From the IMG/VR virus record IMGVR_UViG_3300009172_002344, positions 1-26,642 of that record: 26,642 nucleotides of DNA; one strand, written 5' to 3'. Within the stretch, counting starts at the first letter, position 1, and every line of letters starts with the position of its first letter. Shown piece by piece: positions 25,806-26,642 of the stretch. A program made the position numbers and the translations under genes. Origin of the DNA: a virus. The notes under the pieces were generated by a model. It was not told the origin of the DNA. It saw only the letters and a list, made by a program, of their open reading frames with translations, and did not search any database.

Positions 25806-26642
25806 TTAACCTTCACAACTAGAACATTCTAATATATTTCTTGCAAAGTCTTGAGCTGAACTTTTACTAAATTGATAGTATAAAGTTTTAACTCCTTCCT
25901 CCCAAGCATACATATACAGTTTATTTATATCTTTAGCTGAGACAGATGGATCAATCATTAAATTCAATGACTGAGACTGGTCAATATACTTTTGTCTTTG
26001 TGCTGCTTGCAATACTAACTCTTTAGGGGATATCTCAACAAAAGACTTAAACACTCCTTTATTAGGAAAGTCTAAATGTTGTACACTTCCATCTTTCTTA
26101 AGTATAGATTGCCAAGTCTTAGGATTATTTAAACCATGCTTTTCCAATTGAGCTTCTAAGAAAGGATTCTTATATACTGTTTTAGATTTAGCAAGATCTT
26201 TAATAAAATAGTTAGACTTAATAGGCTCAATACCCATGCTCACAGCTCCATGAATGAACGAACTTGATTTAGTAGGTGCAATGGCCATTAAAGTTGTGTT
26301 AGCATAACCATCCCTAATAGAATTGTATCCGTGTTCTGTATGTAACTTTCTTGATGCTATTTCACTTCTGTCTTTAAGAGTTCTAAATATTTCACTGTTC
26401 AAACCTTTAGCTTGTAGTGAGTCAAATTCAATAAGCTTTGATTGAAATAATGAATGGTAACCCATAACACCTAGACCAACAGCTCTGTGATTTTTTGCAA
26501 AATTATAAGCTCTCTTCATACCGGGCATTGTTTCAGCCTTAATAATAAACTCATCCATTACAGCATTAAGAAAATACACATATGTTTCTACAGCATCTGT
26601 TTCTTTAATCTCATCCCAGTGTAACAGGTTGATAGATCCTAA
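25806..26642 (-). CDS. nrdA: Ribonucleotide reductase class I large subunit, C-terminal part (5' truncated)
   Basis: The large (alpha) subunit reduces ribonucleotides to deoxyribonucleotides, supplying dNTPs for phage replication in the cytoplasm; it needs a small radical-generating subunit (NrdB) not in the window. The frame is open to the right edge and begins LGSINLLHWDE, the family's segment just after a redox cysteine that lies outside the window. Further on are KNHRAVGLGVMGYHSLF, YANTTLMAIAPTKSSSF and GVKTLYYQFSK; the two adjacent tyrosines (codons at 25875-25880) match the radical-transfer pair Tyr730-Tyr731 of E. coli NrdA. The C-terminus ends CSSCEG, the flexible thiol pair that regenerates the active site, here CxxC as in eukaryote-type R1 rather than the CxxxxC of E. 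coli. The true start is beyond the window; the internal GTG at 26579 is not it. It is convergent with the holin-like gene, 1 nt apart. Confidence 0.95.
   Translation of the reverse strand, partial: LGSINLLHWDEIKETDAVETYVYFLNAVMDEFIIKAETMPGMKRAYNFAKNHRAVGLGVMGYHSLFQSKLIEFDSLQAKGLNSEIFRTLKDRSEIASRKLHTEHGYNSIRDGYANTTLMAIAPTKSSSFIHGAVSMGIEPIKSNYFIKDLAKSKTVYKNPFLEAQLEKHGLNNPKTWQSILKKDGSVQHLDFPNKGVFKSFVEISPKELVLQAAQRQKYIDQSQSLNLMIDPSVSAKDINKLYMYAWEEGVKTLYYQFSKSSAQDFARNILECSSCEG

Overview
The window is a dense stretch of a tailed-phage genome, most likely a crAss-like phage (order Crassvirales) infecting a member of the Bacteroidota. Three things point there. (1) The 4599-residue protein carries the GADFDID catalytic motif of the crAss-like virion RNA polymerase. 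(2) It sits in a row of giant genes encoding proteins of the kind these phages pack in the virion and inject. (3) The DNA is AT-rich, Arg is overwhelmingly AGA, start codons lack Shine-Dalgarno sequences, and a Bacteroidota-style lipoprotein is present. Family assignments come from recognised motifs and recalled family patterns; no search was run. All visible stops are TAA except one TGA, and nothing suggests a recoded stop.

Layout. From 1 to 24882 four genes run on the + strand with gaps of 59, 11 and 14 nt, consistent with one late/virion operon. They are the C-terminal 650 or so residues of a Gln/Met-rich virion protein (left edge truncated), a 1090-aa probable cargo protein, a 4599-aa polyprotein and a 1923-aa giant protein. 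The polyprotein appears to join an N-terminal cargo-like part with hydrophobic helices, a zincin metalloprotease-like domain (HEAFH) and a two-barrel RNA polymerase, ending in a low-complexity acidic tail. The 1923-aa protein carries a zincin-like module whose HExxH is altered (EEMLH), a PD-(D/E)XK nuclease-like domain, and a long C-terminal structural part.

From 24883 to 25804, after a 99-nt non-coding gap with a hairpin, come a small proline-rich lipoprotein and an overlapping holin-like membrane protein, probably part of the lysis functions. From 25806 to the right edge the minus strand carries the C-terminal part of a class I ribonucleotide reductase large subunit. It converges on the holin gene with 1 nt between the stop codons, so this is the border between the virion block and a nucleotide-metabolism/replication block.

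How the genes may work together (inference from crAss-like phage biology): the giant proteins are packed in the particle and delivered with the DNA. The polymerase transcribes the first phage genes in the host, and the protease-like and nuclease-like domains travel with it. The reductase supplies dNTPs for AT-rich genome replication, and the lipoprotein/holin pair acts at lysis. No tRNA, rRNA, CRISPR array or insertion sequence was seen.
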